From contig NC_084474.1 in the NCBI RefSeq assembly GCF_027409185.1, positions 3,899,382 to 3,963,381 on the forward strand: DNA of 64,000 nucleotides. Reading direction: 5' to 3'. This stretch comes from Cynocephalus volans (lineage: Eukaryota > Chordata > Mammalia > Dermoptera > Cynocephalidae). The notes beneath the pieces were generated by a model. It searched no databases. It was given only the letters and a program-made list of their open reading frames with translations, and was not told where the DNA came from. Position 1 is the first letter of the stretch; each line of letters starts with the position of its first letter. Positions 21,740-33,345 of the stretch are shown piece after piece. The position numbers and the translations under genes were made by a program.

Positions 21740-22649
21740 TTTTATAGTACTTTTTAAAAATATATTTTGTCTGCTTCTGTACCATTTATTGAATCCTACA
21801 AATCATCCAACATTCCAAAGCTGCCTTCTTTTAGCACTAGTGAATGTGTCACCTGAGTTCTTGAAAGCCAAAGATCTAAATAATTACATCCTCTGCCATA
21901 TGTTTTATTTCTTTAAAAAGACTTTGTTTAGGAACACTTAGTGTTACTTGTCCATACACTTTCTGATGTACAATTTCCAAACTGTTTCTCACACAAGCAA
22001 TCAGGAACCTTATGTGTGGTTTTTGTTATGTGCTCTTGGAATACATTTGTTTTATCAATTGCAGCTGCGTTGACTTGGCGCAACCCATTTGTCATGACTC
22101 ATTTTCCAGCTATTATTGCATAATAGACTGTTTTTCTGAGGTGGTGTAGGGTTTTGAGCAATTACACACCAGAGACTAATCTATCAATATTCACACAACT
22201 GTAAAGTTTTGAAATGGGAAAGATTTACATTAGGAACTTCTGGATAGTTTCATGAATGCAAATATTTTTGTTCAACACCATTTAGTTTTCAGAGTTATGT
22301 GTTCCTTAGGTCCAGGATCCAGTGTGGGCTGAGATCTTGGAGAAGGGGGGAAACTGTAAGAATAATTTATTCAATTCTACCATTTTTCTTAAGTCTGCAA
22401 GGTGTCTGCCGGTTGAAGCATTATATGGGAATTAAATTAATAATTTAACAAAACAATACACAAACAATGGGGATACCTTTATTTTTTAAAAGAGCTTTAA
22501 ACAAAAATATTTTGCTCTTTCTGAGTTTAATTTTTTTATTATCTTACCTATATCTTTATTGTCACATGTTTAGTATTAGATACACTGACGGTGTTTGCTC
22601 TCTAGATTAAGATTGTCATCATTATCTAAAAAATGGAATATATGACGGC

Positions 22650-22740
22650 TAACAGTCGTCAGCACTTGCTGTGTGTCAGCATTGTTCTAAATGCTTAATT
22701 GTAATCATTACAACAATCCTACAAGGTAGATACAACAACC
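22650..22740 (+). mobile_element. MIR fragment
   Basis: 'tgctgtgtgtcagcattgtt' followed by 'acaacaatcctacaaggta' is the central part of a MIR. Confidence 0.6.
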
Positions 22741-22873
22741 TGTAGGTAGCAATCAAGACAGCCTGGCTCTGTGGCTGGCACTTGACCATGTGCTGTACTA
22801 CTTCTCACAACATGGTTGGTCAGAGATGTGAATATACAGGACTTAAATTTCTCAAGTATTGAGCTGCATTCTT

Positions 22874-23019
22874 TTTTTTTTTTTTTTTTTTGTCTTTTTC
22901 GTGACTGGCACTCAGCCAGTGAGTGCACCGGCCAGTCCTATATAGGATCCGAACCCGCGGCGGGAGCGACGCCGCGCTCCCAGCGCCGCACTCTCCCGAG
23001 TGCGCCACGGGCTCGGCCC
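22874..23019 (-). mobile_element. CYN SINE, GC-rich hybrid form
   Basis: The same hybrid subfamily as 12271-12422, on the minus strand. The 9-bp duplication TGCATTCTT is at 22865-22873 and 23020-23028. The hairpin replacing the anticodon arm is perfect here (gggagcg with cgctccc). The poly-T at the left is the reversed A tail. Confidence 0.93.
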
Positions 23020-23464
23020 TGCATTCTTATTTAGACAAGTATTACAGATACAAGTATTTTATTAGATAGAACCCTGGGTTATAGGACAGAACCCACATAT
23101 TATTAGCTCATACCAGTTGATGTAAGAGAGATGGTATTAGAAGTTATTTTTAGCATCCCTTTCTAAAACCTTTACTTTTTCCCTTTAATTTTAGATCCCA
23201 CCTCCAGCTGGGATTCTCATCTACCCACTGGCCGATCCAGAGTGTCCCTACCTCCTCTCCAGAGCATCATTCCTTTGTATCTGCTGCCAGAGCCACGGTG
23301 CCATTTACTTCAAGGACTAAGTTTCTAAAATTCCACACCTGGAGTGACCTGTCGTCGCTCAGCATCCGCTTTGTGTTTCCAAATTGTGTAGGATTCTGTA
23401 ATCTTTTGATTAGTTTCTGAGAAAATACAATGAAGCATTTCACTTTTTTTATTCAAAGCCATTT

Positions 23465-23470
23465 AATAAA
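23465..23470 (+). terminator. GOLGA7: Candidate proximal polyadenylation signal of GOLGA7
   Basis: AATAAA about 270 bases into the 3' UTR exon. Use would give a short UTR. Confidence 0.55.
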
Positions 23471-24436
23471 ATATGCAGTTGGTCAGCCCAGTGCAAAGTT
23501 TATCTGCCACCAGTACCACTGGTTCTCCTCATCCCTTGGGCCAGCTTCCCCAGGTGGCTATAGACCTCAGCAAGTCACATCTTAGCCAGTGTGCAGTCTT
23601 ATTTCCTGAGATTAGTAGAATGCTAGTCTCCAGGATTTTGGTAAGGGGTAGACTGTGTCTGTGGTTTTGCTAATGCATCACCCAGATTTCAAAGAATATC
23701 GATTTTGCCATGACTCCAACCTTAAGATTTATTTCTGCTGTACAGTTTCTCCAACCGAAGCTCATTGAAAAAATAATGTATAATGTTAATTGTTTTATTA
23801 TAGCAATTATTCCTAATTAAAGCAGTATTTAATGCAATTTCCAGTTATTTTCTTTGGAGAATTTTGTTATTATTGCAGTACTTTGAACGTTAGGAAGATG
23901 TGGTATGTGTTGCTTGTTCATTACAAAAATAAGTAAGCACAATAATGTGGTTGCTAAACCATCAAACACATAAATGTCCCTGCCGTGTCCCTGAATGTGT
24001 AATAAGCAAGTGTAATAAATATTTTAATTATAGTTTTGTTATAAATATAACTTATGATTAAAAATTTTGACAGGAATAATACTATGTATTACTAATTTTT
24101 AACTATCCCTCTTGGCAAACATGATTCAAAGTCTTTCCTCATACGCAGTATTCAAGGCACAGAAATCTTATGATTGGCTCAAGTACAGTTAGTTAAGTGA
24201 TTTCCAACCAAAACTTCTAAGTCTGAGTCAGTATTTTTAGCTCTTCTTTTGGCTGTCTGTTCTTCATATCAGGGCTTCTTACACCCTCCATTCATCTTTG
24301 GGGTTTGAGAGTGCTGTATTTGTGAGAAAGTTAAAAAATATATTAAGGGAGAATGAAGCAGTTAAGTTTTCCTTTCAGTATATTGTAGGTGCTAATACTG
24401 GATTTAAATTTAATTTCTTTTATGAGTCTGTTATTC

Positions 24437-24442
24437 AATAAA
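24437..24442 (+). terminator. GOLGA7: Candidate distal polyadenylation signal of GOLGA7
   Basis: AATAAA in 'tattcaataaatccc'. Another signal lies at 24014-24019. The choice between them cannot be made from sequence. Confidence 0.45.
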
Positions 24443-24655
24443 TCCCATAGGTCTGTGTAATATTTTAATTGTGTAAAACTCCTGTTACTTTGTAGCCTGT
24501 AATAGTGTGTCCGTCTGCCTTTTAAACTTGTTGCAATAACTTTGCTGAAATATTAACACATTAGTAAAACTTTTCTTAAACAAATTGTTTCTGTGTCATA
24601 TTTCATGTGATTTGGTAAAGTGGCAAATGATATGGCATTAAATCTGGCAGATGGA

Positions 24656-24745
24656 GACTGGCCGGTTAGCTCAGTTGGTCAGAGCAGTGTCATAACAACA
24701 AGTTCAAGGGTTTGGATCCTTGTACTGGCCAGCAGCAAAAAAAAT
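24656..24745 (+). mobile_element. CYN SINE, monomer
   Basis: 'ctggccggttagctcagttg' start, B-box region 'gggtttggatcc', then 'ctggccagcagc' and an A tail. An imperfect duplication TGGCAGATGGA / TGGCAGGTAGA flanks it at 24645-24655 and 24746-24756. Confidence 0.9.
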
Positions 24746-24989
24746 TGGCAGGTAGACAATACTACTGGAAACACTGGTACATTGTAGCTTAGTGTTTTTC
24801 ATACCTTTCAGTTTCTTACAAGCTTTATCTTAAGCAGATATGGTAGCATAGGTAACAATCAAGAAATAGTCCCTAATAGTAAAACAATGTATTCATTTAA
24901 AGAAATAAGATATTGGAATGTTTCATTAAGAAAAAGGTATCCGTTGTTATTATGTTGGATATTTGGGTCATCTGATGACTCAGTTTTTT

Positions 24990-25156
24990 TGTTTTTTTTT
25001 AAAGATGACTGGTAAGGGTATCTTAACCCTTGACTTGGTGGTGTCAGCACCATGCTGTCCAAAGTTAGTCAACTGGCCATCCCTATATAGGGATCCGAAC
25101 CTGTGGCCTTGGTATTACCAGCACCACACTCTCCCAAGTGAGCCATGGGCTGGCCC
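24990..25156 (-). mobile_element. CYN SINE, dimer
   Basis: Reverse complement of the two-unit form, with 'ctatatagggatccgaac' between units. A 14-bp duplication TGACTCAGTTTTTT lies at 24976-24989 and 25157-25170. Confidence 0.93.
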
Positions 25157-25868
25157 TGACTCAGTTTTTTAAAGCAAGGTAGATTGGTAGAGATTAACAG
25201 CTAAGATACAATATATTATGACTTTCTCTTTTGTCAACTTATTTTTCTCCTTTTGTTTCTTTTTGTTTCTTTTTTGTTGTTATAAGCTTATTTTTCTATA
25301 TAAAATTTTCAGCTTCTCTTTCCTATCCAGTGTTTGTTCGTGTTTTTTTCTTCTATTTTTTTCTTTCCTCTCTAATGAAACTAATAATAAATAATATTCA
25401 TGTAGCCAGTAGTCAAAAAAGAGGTCATAACACCTCAATTAAGTTCCTTCAGTATTCCACTTGGCCCTGGCTCCTAGCATAAGCAAAGTCATAGTTTCTC
25501 AAGAGTAACATGCTTTGTTTTTTGTTGTTTTGTTTTAATTTCATATAGAAGAAGCCAGAGTATTAGTGCATCTATCCCAAATTCCAAGCATCATACACAG
25601 TGCTACATGTGCTTAGCACTCACATATTTTGAAATGAATAAGCTGTAAATTGAGAGTCAGCTCAGGAGGGTGTTTGACTTTATTGATAAACAGTGACTTG
25701 TATTGTTCCTTTATAAAGTCTGGTAAAACTGGAGAAGATACCTGTGGCTCTCCACTAGAGTGAGCTCTTGCCTAGAGATAACTACTCAAAGATGCTAGAG
25801 ACCTTTCTGTCCTAGATCAGGAATTCCCAGGGAAAGGAAAGGAATTTCTTTCAGACCTCTTAGCATAG

Positions 25869-25968
25869 GACTGGCTGGTTAGCTCAGTTGGTTAGAGTGC
25901 ACCTTGTAACACTAAGGTCAAGGGTTTGGATCCCCATGCTGGCCAGCTGCAAAAAACCAACAAAACAA
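25869..25968 (+). mobile_element. CYN SINE, monomer
   Basis: 'ctggctggttagctcagttg', 'gtaacactaaggtcaag', 'gggtttggatcc' and an A-rich end. It is a tRNA-Ile-like unit. Confidence 0.88.
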
Positions 25969-28099
25969 AGCCTCAGAGTAGGTGGGCAGCACAAGCCATG
26001 GGTAAGCTGGCTGCATGCACCTTGTCCTTGATTGTGCCATGCACGGTGCTAGTGTGTACAAGAAACATAGCTATGGTTAGAACTGGAGAACAGTTTAAAG
26101 CATATTTCTCCTTAATTCTTTTAATCTTTTGATGAAAGTTCATTTTTAGAAAATTTCCACTTCTCAAAGCTCTCTAAGGACCTAATAAAGCATGAACAAC
26201 ACTTTATAATCATTTGAATCCTTGCAACTAAATTTTTCTGTGTAAAATCAAAGTTACAAGAATATGAAAAATGTGCTTGTCACTCATGAAATAAAATGAA
26301 TCAAACAGGTTTATAATCTGACATCAGAGTCTATTCTATAGTACAAATACTGGCTGGAATAGGACAAAGTGATCCCCATCTTCATTTGTGCTTGGTTGAA
26401 GGATAAACAAATTATAACCATTACACAGTGACCAGCTTTAATCTGCAAATGCTTAGGGGTGAAGGATTTTATACTTCTCTGCCCCACAAAAGCTGGAGTA
26501 AATGGTTTTATAATAGTACTATCCAGTGCTCAAAACTTGGAATGTGTAGAGGATAGCAAACATCTGACTAACGTTTGCCATGAACCATTGGAAATGCCAA
26601 AATGTAGGTTCTGGACCACTTAAGTTCTAGGGTAGTTAAGGGGGACAGTACTACATGTATTTTGCTCCAAAATGAGTAGACAGAATTGTATGACCAAAAT
26701 AAAGGCTATGGCTCTTCTGTGTTGTATCTTATGTACCTAAATGGTGCAGATATGAAGTTCTGTGAAATTCTGTCTAAAACCAGATAGCCCTAAAGAACTT
26801 AATGTCTACTTTAAAAATTTTTAAAACTACATTTTCCAAAAAAATAATTTTATAAATCGGGCACTATCAAAGATTTTTGGTTAAGGGTCATTGTCGAATT
26901 AAATTCCAATTTATGCTAGCAGAATGTTCTGGGTTTTTTTATTTTTAACAGTGTCTGAGTAGTATGAGTATTTATTGACCTCATAATAACTTCCTTAACT
27001 TTGTGCTGTCACTTTTCACCTTGGTAGTGAAATCTCTAGTCTTCATATTCATTAATCACCTTGTCTTTGAAGAATTCTTTTTGTTTCACTTACAAAGAGT
27101 TCTTTAGAAAGAAAAAAAAGGCAGAGAGAAGGGGGCCTAACAATCAGTCCTGGCTATCAGATATGTCGTTCTTGATCTTAATGTTTCTGTTCATCTGTAC
27201 TCTCCCTCCTGTTTTCACAGACTGGTTTATTGCCAGGAAATGAGCATAATAATTTGTATTTTTTAAGTTTTGGCAATTATTCTTCAGGGAATAATCAAAT
27301 GCCAAACATCATAGCTATTAGAGGCTCAGATTCTATGACATGGACTGAGAAACACAGATGTAAAGGGAATTTTTTTTCCCAGTTAACAGATTGATGTGCA
27401 CAACTTTTGCACATTTTTGTGTATCTCATATAACGTACAAATGTGTTTGTTTAATTTGATTCCTACTTTCATAGGTGTTTCTTATAAGGATTATGTGCTT
27501 TAAAAAGCAACATTAGTGTAGAACTTAACGTATAATTTTAAAATGAAGAGTGCTTCGGTTAACAATTAGGAAAGGAAAGGCCAAACAGCATGTTTTGGGC
27601 ATTTTTAATATTGCAGAAAAATCTTCACTTAATTTCCAATGATGTAGAAGGAAAATCATCTCTTAAGCAACCAGAAACCCCAACAGTAGCCATAACTGAC
27701 AAGAGAAAACTTGGCCAACCCCTGCCAGTGAGAGTTGTAAGTGTAAAATAATCAGATTCCTGATAGAGATTCTGAGGAAACCACTTGTGTACATTTTTTT
27801 CTGAGAGTATCCCCAAGTACTTTGTAGATTTTGAAGTAACCACAAGTTTTCTGTTAAGGAAATGTGTGGTGTCAGCAATATGCAGCTGCATGTTAGCTCT
27901 GTGTGAGTGTCAAGGCAGAAGAAAAACTGCTTCTGAGACTAAAGGAGGCATTTAGGCTCACAGGGTAGAATTTAGTCTTACTGGTTTATTTAGCAGACAA
28001 ACTTGTTAGGAACTTAAAAACTTATTTGCCTGAAATCAAAGTCCCAACAAGGCTTTTACAGAACTTGACATGCTGGTTCCAGAAAAGGTGAGGAGACAA

Positions 28100-28215
28100 G
28101 CCCTACAACTAGCAAGACTTATTATAAAGTTGTCATAATTAGGATGTGTGGCACTAGTGCAAGGATAGACTCATAGACCACAGAACAGAATAGAGACTAC
28201 ACGCAGACCCAAGCA
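28100..28215 (+). mobile_element. L1 ORF2 fragment
   Basis: 'tgtggcactagtgcaaggat' and 'acagaacagaatagagacta' match a well-known stretch of L1 ORF2. It is short and isolated. Confidence 0.7.
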
Positions 28216-28239
28216 TGTGTGATGGCTGGCGTAGCCTTC

Positions 28240-28760
28240 TTTTGCCACTCAGATCCTCTCTCCTCTTCTGTGCTCCTTGTGTTCTGAAAGACTAATCTGC
28301 ATGGACTGCATCAGCCTGGCTCCCTTGCCCTATGGCTTCCAGTAGGGTTTGGCTAATGGTGGCCATTATCAGGAGACCTGAGCACAGTACACTGACTCAT
28401 GGGAGTGGCTAACTGCTTGGACAGCTGCTTAGGGACCCGGAAAGGCAATGCTGGAGGCTGGCAAGGAGGAGTAGAGGAGCCCTACATGGACAGATCTCTA
28501 GAAACAGGCACAGAGCATGAAGAAATGCACATGTTATGTAAATGCCCACCGGATCGTGTCTTCTTCAGAGAGCTTCTCATTGAGGAAGTGAAAGTTCCTT
28601 TGGATGTTGGTCAGCCTCTTTTCCCAGCCTCCCTGGTGCTGCCTCAGTGGAACCATGTGAAGTGGTCATGGCAGCAAGGATGAAGGCCTCATGTGGCTCA
28701 GCATCATGGACTTCCTCTCACTGAGACTGATCCAGCCACTGCTGCTGGCGAGTGCCCAGT
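28240..28760 (+). other. Old repeat-like block with a 94-codon open frame
   Basis: 'ctgcatggactgcatcagcc', 'ggctcccttgccctatggct' and 'gggtttggctaatggtggcc' recall an ancient mammalian repeat phrase, but I cannot name the family. The open frame 28399-28683 shows no known domain. Confidence 0.35.
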
Positions 28761-29344
28761 CTGCCAGTGGGGGCAATGCTAAGCCCCCAACTCAGCACCG
28801 TTCCCCAGGAGTGGGTTTTGATTATAACATATCCCTGGACATTTCAATTACTGAATTGGGACAATGTTTTCTTAAAGAGATCACAGGGCTTGTTCTTTTT
28901 TAGTCAAAGTGACAACAGTAATCAGTTTTCACCAGGGGCAGGAGAGGAACTATCCCCAACAAATAAATGTAAAGGGACAAAAAAAGAAGTTGCTTTATAA
29001 TCAGATTTCATGAATTATGCTAATTGATGTAGTGAATACACACATACACACACACGCACAACTGTTACCATGTTATTGTTTCTGGGTACACACATATGTG
29101 ATAAAACATAAATACATTCCTAGGAACAATAAACACTAAGTCAAGATAGTGGGTACCTCTAAAGAGGAAGGGAGAGGAAGGAATGGGGTCAGAAAGAGGA
29201 GCACAAAGAACTTAGATTGCATTTGTGATGTTATATGTCTTCTTATTTTCCATGCTCTTCCAAATACCTAAAAAACAACCTACAGGTTCATCAATATAAA
29301 TTACCATGTCCTAAATATCATGCACACCTGTTAACATACTCTGT

Positions 29345-29880
29345 ATCATGAGGGGCTTTAATAATCTGGACACGATAGCCACCCCCCCTGGATTTCACTC
29401 AGGTCTCTTAGTGTCGATCTCCTCTGAGCCTTCAGGCCTGTTGGTCTCGCTGGTTTCGCTGGTCGCCAATGGGCACTAGCCTCTGAGCTCTGGTAGTTCT
29501 AATAATACAAAAAAAGCATAGAGTAGACATCCAAGATACAAGAATTACACTTCCAGCCTAGAAGTAGCATATAACCAAGGGTGAAGTTCAGGTCAAGCTG
29601 AATTTCTCACTTAAGTAAACATGTCTATGTGAAGAGAGGGTGACTCAGGTCTCGCTTCTCCACAGAGATGAGTCCGCAGCAGACAGCATGGTCACTTCCA
29701 CATCTTACTCTTCTGACAAGTTAGTAACTCACAAAGTGACAGCTGTCTACAGCAAGATCAGCCATAGAAGACCAAATGACTCAAGGCTTCGGTTCTTGTT
29801 TCCAAAAATACCAACACTTAACACAAGTCCATGGCCAGATTTTAGTACTTTCAGTTGAAAGCATTTTCATAGCTGAACTG
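29345..29880. other. Unclassified non-repetitive-looking block
   Basis: More even in base composition and CpG content than its surroundings. On the plus strand there is a 72-codon open frame (29640-29858). On the minus strand it reads like untranslated mRNA. No family or gene recognised. Confidence 0.25.
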
Positions 29881-30648
29881 AACAAAACAAACTGAAAAAT
29901 CTAATAATTCCCATCACTTTGGGATACTCTAAAGGTAGAATTATTACGTTATCTGTTGTAAAATACTCAGATAATGGTATGTGCCATCGAACATAATTAA
30001 TCATCCTATCCTATCTTCTAGCCTTCTGATGTATAGAGGGTGAAAGCTGAACTCAGTTAATTAAGATGTTTACTTTCACCAGTGAGAAACCTGTAAGAAG
30101 TGTTTCAATGAAGAAACCTATACATAATGCCAGAAGATTTTACGATTTCATTAATTTAAAATTCACAATTTTCTTCTATTAACTCTGGCCTCCTATTCCT
30201 TATGATTTCAAGTATTGGCATCTCAAGAGATGTATAATTTATACATGCTACATGTAGAAATGAAAACAATAATAACATTGTAATACAATTCCATCTCTAT
30301 AACTCTAATTAGAAAGTTTGGTACTTAAGAAAAAATGTAAGTCAATCTTACTGTATTTTGTCCGCTCAAGAAAATCATTACCTACATAGAGATGAATCTG
30401 AATTGTAGTCTAAGAATTGTCCCATGGAAAGAAATTAATTCAATAACCATTAGTCTAAAGTAGGATGATTCATTTCTATACTTAGGTGAAGTTCTCAAAA
30501 TGCCCATGTCTATGATCCATTTACACAAAGAAAGGAAAGATTAAAATTAAAGACAATAAATAAAATTTTGATACAGGCACATTCTTGAACAAGACTACCA
30601 TTTAGCCTTTTTCTTTGACTATACTCAAATCTTTTCCTACACAAACAT

Positions 30649-30658
30649 TATATATATA

Positions 30659-30731
<73 letters not shown>
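30649..30731. repeat. (TA)n(GT)n compound microsatellite
   Basis: A few TA units followed by about 35 uninterrupted GT units. Long, pure dinucleotide tracts are usually highly length-variable. Confidence 0.97.
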
Positions 30732-31654
30732 GTCCTAAGCTGTAAGCATTGACAAATACTGGTTTTCATTTAGCCCTAAGGACAATTCCCTCAAGTAAAT
30801 TATATGGACTCTAATAAATATGAGGACCTGCCCAGCACTGAGAAATATGAGCTTTTCATCAAAGATGCCCATGACATAAAAACACATGAATTTCTTTATG
30901 GAAAGGCCACATCTCTCTTTGCTTATTCTTATCCAGAAAATCATTAGGAAACTCATTTTAATCAACCTGCCTAATGCTATGTTGGCCACATTGTATCAGA
31001 AAATTGATTTTGTTAAAAAAAAAAAAAAGGAAAATTCATGGATCATTGTCTATTCTGCAACTAATAAATAGCAAGATAATTTTTAAATATCGTCACAGCG
31101 TTTCAGAAGAGCTAGAACCTGAGGAGAAAAAAAAGGAATTGGGAATATCATGAATTGCCTAGATTTTCCACTTGTGAGATCCATGCCTGGCCCTCCTGGC
31201 CCCAGACCTCCTGAGCTTTTCAGTAGCCTCTTGGCTACAGAAGCAGGTATTGGGTTTTACCATTACCCAGAAAAATACTTAAATTTACCAGCCCGTAGCT
31301 TTCCTTATGAGGCTAAAACATTCTAAGAGCACTTTTCTGCCTTCCTTAAAAATACAAGCTGCCTTCTTACTTCCCTTAGTCCAAATCTTCATTTAGAAAA
31401 ACTAGGGGCTGAATTTTGTTTAACTATGCACTCGCAAAACTTAACGGTTTGGTCCTTAGGGCAGGGGGACCAAGAATGTGATGGAATTCAGAAGCGAACC
31501 CTGTGGACCAAACAAGTAAGGGCAGTGATAGTATGAGAACAGTACTGATGGTATTCCCTTCTTTTTGAAAGCATCTTTCTCTAGAAACGTTGACAGAACT
31601 GTACAGATATCATTGAAAAGCTATTTGGCAATGAGAATTATGGAAGAATGGGAT

Positions 31655-32095
31655 TGTGCTCAGAGTGTTCCAGTCATCTATGCTGCTGCACAACAAACCA
31701 TCCCAAACAAAGGGGCTTAAAACAACCCCAACATTTATTTTGCTCACAAACCTGCCCTGGGGGCAGGACTGGGCAGGGCAGCCGGTGTCTGCCCCTCCAC
31801 GTCAGCTGAGAGCATCACCTGAAGGCGCGTTCAGCTCCGACCCCCGGAGGACGCAGGGGCTGGGCCGCGGGGGCTCCACCCCGGCACCGCGTCCCACGTG
31901 CGCTCTCCCGCGGGCGGCCGGCTCGGTCGGCTCGGTCGGCTCGCGGCTCCCGGGGACGCGGCCGGGGAGGAAGGAAAGCACGGCCTCTCTAGGTCACAGA
32001 GATCTTCCCAGATTTCAAAGGCACTAGCCGAGACCCCTCGGTGGAGGAGTGCAAGTCGCATGGTAAACAGGGCGTGTGGGCTGAGGTCAAGCACA
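31655..32095 (-). mobile_element. Old LTR-like sequence merged with a CpG island
   Basis: The plus-strand left end 'gctgctgcacaacaaaccat' and 'gggcttaaaacaaccccaac' resemble the reversed end of an old mammalian LTR (MLT-like). The right end 'gaggagtgcaagtcgcatgg' fits the other end. The middle is extremely CpG-rich, unlike normal decayed LTRs. The family assignment is tentative. Confidence 0.5.
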
Positions 32096-33180
32096 CGTGC
32101 ACGGCTGAAACCGCTGGACTGCCTGCAGGCTGTGTGTCCTGTGCGACAGCTCACGTCCCCTCCTTCGGGGCGTGCATCTCGAGGTACCTCACGGCCGTCG
32201 GCGTGTTCTGTTGCAGCCTTGGCGACGTGGCTGTCGTCGGGCGGAAGCAGCACGCCGTCGAGAGGCAGCCCTTGCCAGTCAGTCAGCGGGGCACGCGAGG
32301 TCCGCAGCCCTCGTACGGCGGCGAGGGAGGCGTCCGCGACCCGGGGAAGAAAGACTGGCGCCACACCAAGAGGAGGAAGCTTTCCCGAACAGCTGGAAGA
32401 GGCGACCGTCGCGGGAGCCCGGGCACAGGTGGGCCACGCGGGGAGCTCCTGAACCGTCCGCCCCGCCAGCCCCCGCGGCGCCCCCTGCCGGCCGCCCCGG
32501 CAGCGCCACCCATCCGCCCGCGGCGCCTCCAGGCGGATGGAGCTGGGAGCGAGGCCGCCGCGCGGACAGTTCTCTCCTCCCGGTGGGCGGGGCTAGTGAG
32601 GCCGCCGGCCTTTTCCCCGGGCCATGATTGGTCGGCGCCGCTGAGCGCGGTGACGTATGCGTGGCGGAAGGCCTCGCTGTGGCGCGCGGGAGCCAGGCCG
32701 TGGGCTGGTGCGTGCCGGAGCCCCGCCTCCGTTGTTCCCCGCGCTGGCCGCCGCAGCGGTGGTCTGCACCCCGCCCGAGTGAGGTCCGAGCGGACTCAGG
32801 GTGCGTGTGTCGGGAGAGGGCTGGCTCTGCGTTTGAGGCACCGGGGAAGGAGAGGAGGGGAAGGAATGTGCCTCAGTTTCCCCGAGGCTCCGGGGCCTTG
32901 CCCCGGCTCCGCCAGCCGCCTTCCTAAGCTTTCGAGCCGCTGCGTGGTTTGGGGCCGCTGGGCCTCCTGGCGGTGGAAATCGGATGTCGATGAGTCCTCC
33001 CGCAGTTCTGAGTGCGGCACGTGCTGCGCGCGGGAGGGCCAGGCGCGGAGCAGATGCGACCGCAGCCGACACAGCCCGGGGAAAAGACAAGGGATGACCA
33101 CGGCGGGGTGTGGTGGGTGCTCGGTCGAAGCAGTTATAGGGGCGTCCCGCTTGAGGAACCCGTACCTGCCCTAAGCCTTG
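31780..33180 (+). promoter_or_regulatory. GINS4: GINS4 CpG-island promoter
   Basis: A CpG-dense region of about 1.4 kb. Near 32626-32670 lie an inverted CCAAT box ('gattgg', 32626-32631), a CRE/ATF-like 'tgacgta' (32651-32657) and an ETS-like 'gcggaag' (32664-32670). CCAAT plus CRE-type sites are common in promoters of replication genes. Long open frames on both strands here are a by-product of GC content. Confidence 0.8.
32680..32778 (+). other. GINS4: GINS4 exon 1, non-coding, approximate
   Basis: Coding begins only in the exon at 33346, so a 5' UTR exon must lie upstream in the CpG island. A plausible donor is 'gtgagg' at 32779; another candidate lies near 32800 ('gtgcgt'). The start is not determinable. 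Confidence 0.4.
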
Positions 33181-33345
33181 GAGGAAGAGGGGAAGCCCTG
33201 GAAAGCTAGCCTGTGGGGTCTCTAGCCACGGCCCCTGGGCCTCTGTAACCGCGGTAAACCTTTTCCTTCTCCAGATACATTGTTGCCTGTTCTTGCAAAT
33301 ACAGTAAAACACATTGCAGAGTATTGCTGCTTTTACTCTCCTTAG
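32779..33345. other. GINS4: GINS4 intron 1, approximate
   Basis: From the tentative exon 1 donor to the acceptor 'ttttactctccttag' ending at 33345. It is mostly CpG-island sequence with no repeat recognised. Confidence 0.45.

Larger units (their letters stand above)
20099..23194. other. GOLGA7: GOLGA7 intron 5 (within the 3' UTR)
   Basis: A 3.1-kb intron between the stop-codon exon and the 3' UTR exon. It holds four CYN SINEs, an old MIR interrupted by a mariner-like MITE, and a short LTR fragment with a target-site-like duplication. Confidence 0.8.
23195..24460 (+). other. GOLGA7: GOLGA7 exon 6, 3' UTR
   Basis: The acceptor 'ccctttaattttag' ends at 23194. No coding sequence. Several AATAAA signals give possible ends: 23465-23470, 24014-24019 and 24437-24442. 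The true 3' end is unknown; the right limit given assumes the most distal signal. Confidence 0.75.
24461..31654. other. Intergenic DNA between GOLGA7 and GINS4
   Basis: No gene recognised. It contains three CYN SINEs (24656-25968), an L1 ORF2 scrap (about 28100-28215), an old repeat-like block (about 28240-28760), an unclassified block (about 29345-29880) and a GT microsatellite (30649-30731). The rest is plain AT-rich sequence. Confidence 0.7.

Noticed and set aside
31898-33174. Long overlapping open frames on both strands (up to 377 codons)
   Set aside because: They lie in the GINS4 CpG island, where stops are rare because of GC content. They overlap each other in many frames and show no domain.
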